6,523 nt of DNA from Helicobacteraceae bacterium (lineage in GTDB: Bacteria; Campylobacterota; Campylobacteria; Campylobacterales; Sulfurimonadaceae): assembly GCA_027083665.1 (NCBI GenBank), contig JALWNV010000078.1, forward strand, positions 1 through 6,523, written 5' to 3'. Below the pieces are notes generated by a model. It made no database searches. It was not told the origin of the DNA and saw nothing but the letters and a program-made list of their open reading frames with translations. Shown here one piece after another: positions 6,202 to 6,523 of the stretch. How positions within the stretch are numbered: the first letter of the stretch is position 1; the number at the start of each line of letters is the position of its first letter. Made by a program: the position numbers and the translations under genes.

Positions 6202-6523
6202 TACAGACCTCCGAAACGGCGCTCGACCGATTTGAATTGATGGATGATACTTTGCAGCTCGCGGGCGGTGAAATCCGGCCAGAGTGTACGGGTGAAGAAA
6301 AGCTCGGCATAGGCCGACTGCCACAGCAGATAGTTTGACAGCCGGTGATCGCCGCCGGTACGGACGAGCAGATCGACGTCCTCGGGGACATCGAGATGTC
6401 GGGAAAGCGATTCGACGGTAATCCCGGTATCCGTTTCCCGCAGCCGGTTGACCGCCCGGACGATTTCGTCGCGCGCACCGTAGTTGAGGGCAATGTAATG
6501 CTTCAACCCGTCGCAGTGTGCCG
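6201..6523 (-). CDS. uppS: Undecaprenyl diphosphate synthase (cis-prenyltransferase), C-terminal part (5' end beyond window)
   Basis: Condenses isopentenyl diphosphate with farnesyl diphosphate to make the C55 lipid carrier for peptidoglycan and surface polysaccharides, at the inner face of the membrane. About 107 residues are visible. ALNYGARDEIVRAV comes near the front, followed by the family signature DLLVRTGGDHRLSNYLLWQSAYAELFF and LWPDF. This block contains the arginines and serine that bind the diphosphate (RTGG, RLSN) and the Glu of AYAELFF that takes part in Mg2+ binding. The epsilon-like GGDHRLSN has Asp where many enzymes have Glu. Full-length enzymes have about 230–250 residues; the missing first half holds the DGNGRWA motif with the catalytic Asp. 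The reading frame is open to the window edge, so the true start is outside. The TAA stop (6203–6201) overlaps the pilD ATG. Confidence 0.97.
   Translation of the reverse strand, partial: AHCDGLKHYIALNYGARDEIVRAVNRLRETDTGITVESLSRHLDVPEDVDLLVRTGGDHRLSNYLLWQSAYAELFFTRTLWPDFTARELQSIIHQFKSVERRFGGL
6208..6212 (-). promoter_or_regulatory. Ribosome binding site of pilD inside the uppS 3' end
   Basis: GGAGG lies six bases before the pilD ATG (6201–6199) and is embedded in the last uppS codons. It decides the pilD start and, with the TAATG stop/start overlap, indicates coupled translation. Confidence 0.75.

Noticed and set aside
6202..6324. A 41-residue N-terminal extension of the prepilin peptidase
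   Set aside because: It would lie wholly inside uppS and has no conserved sequence. The ATG at 6201–6199 has GGAGG and places a hydrophobic helix at the N-terminus, as in the family.
6504..6506. TTG as the start of a short separate gene
   Set aside because: The frame continues upstream of this codon to the window edge and the product is the C-terminal part of UppS, so this is an internal leucine codon.

Overview
This window looks like ordinary, well-conserved chromosomal housekeeping DNA from a bacterium of the Campylobacterota (epsilonproteobacteria). The evidence is the order uppS – prepilin peptidase – LptF/LptG-type permease – truA, which I recall as the Cj0824–Cj0827 order in Campylobacter jejuni, together with epsilon-like versions of TruA and UppS. 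The base composition is clearly more GC-rich than Campylobacter, Helicobacter or most Sulfurimonas. A GC-rich free-living sulfur- or hydrogen-oxidising lineage (Nitratifractor- or Hydrogenimonas-like) is a guess, not a demonstrated assignment.

All seven genes lie on the minus strand, so the direction of transcription is from high to low coordinates. In that order they are: the C-terminal part of uppS (6201 to the window edge); pilD (5368–6201), whose start overlaps the uppS stop by one base; an LptF/LptG-family permease (4356–5375), overlapping the pilD stop by eight bases; truA (3618–4349), six bases after the permease; a 108-bp AT-rich regulatory gap; htpG (1617–3509); an 86-bp gap; an ExoX-like DEDDh 3'-5' exonuclease (739–1530); a 131-bp gap; and the N-terminal 202 codons of ychF (1–607), cut by the window edge. 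This suggests three transcription units: uppS-pilD-lpt-truA (tightly coupled, promoter outside the window), htpG-exonuclease (promoter near 3540–3567), and ychF (candidate promoter near 636–641).

Functionally, uppS (lipid carrier synthesis) and the Lpt permease (LPS export) both serve the cell envelope. PilD processes prepilins or pseudopilins at the inner membrane. truA is a tRNA pseudouridine synthase carried in the same operon. htpG is the bacterial Hsp90, the exonuclease probably acts in DNA repair or nucleotide turnover, and ychF is a ribosome-associated ATPase of the OBG family.

I found no mobile element, CRISPR array, RNA gene or new multi-gene system. The best non-coding signal is a perfect 12-bp inverted repeat with a 3-base centre (3579–3605) just upstream of the htpG promoter; it is not CIRCE or HAIR and is a good candidate operator. 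Weaker signals are a 7-2-7 palindrome (1575–1590) before the exonuclease and a pair of 8-bp direct repeats 11 bp apart (651–669) before ychF.
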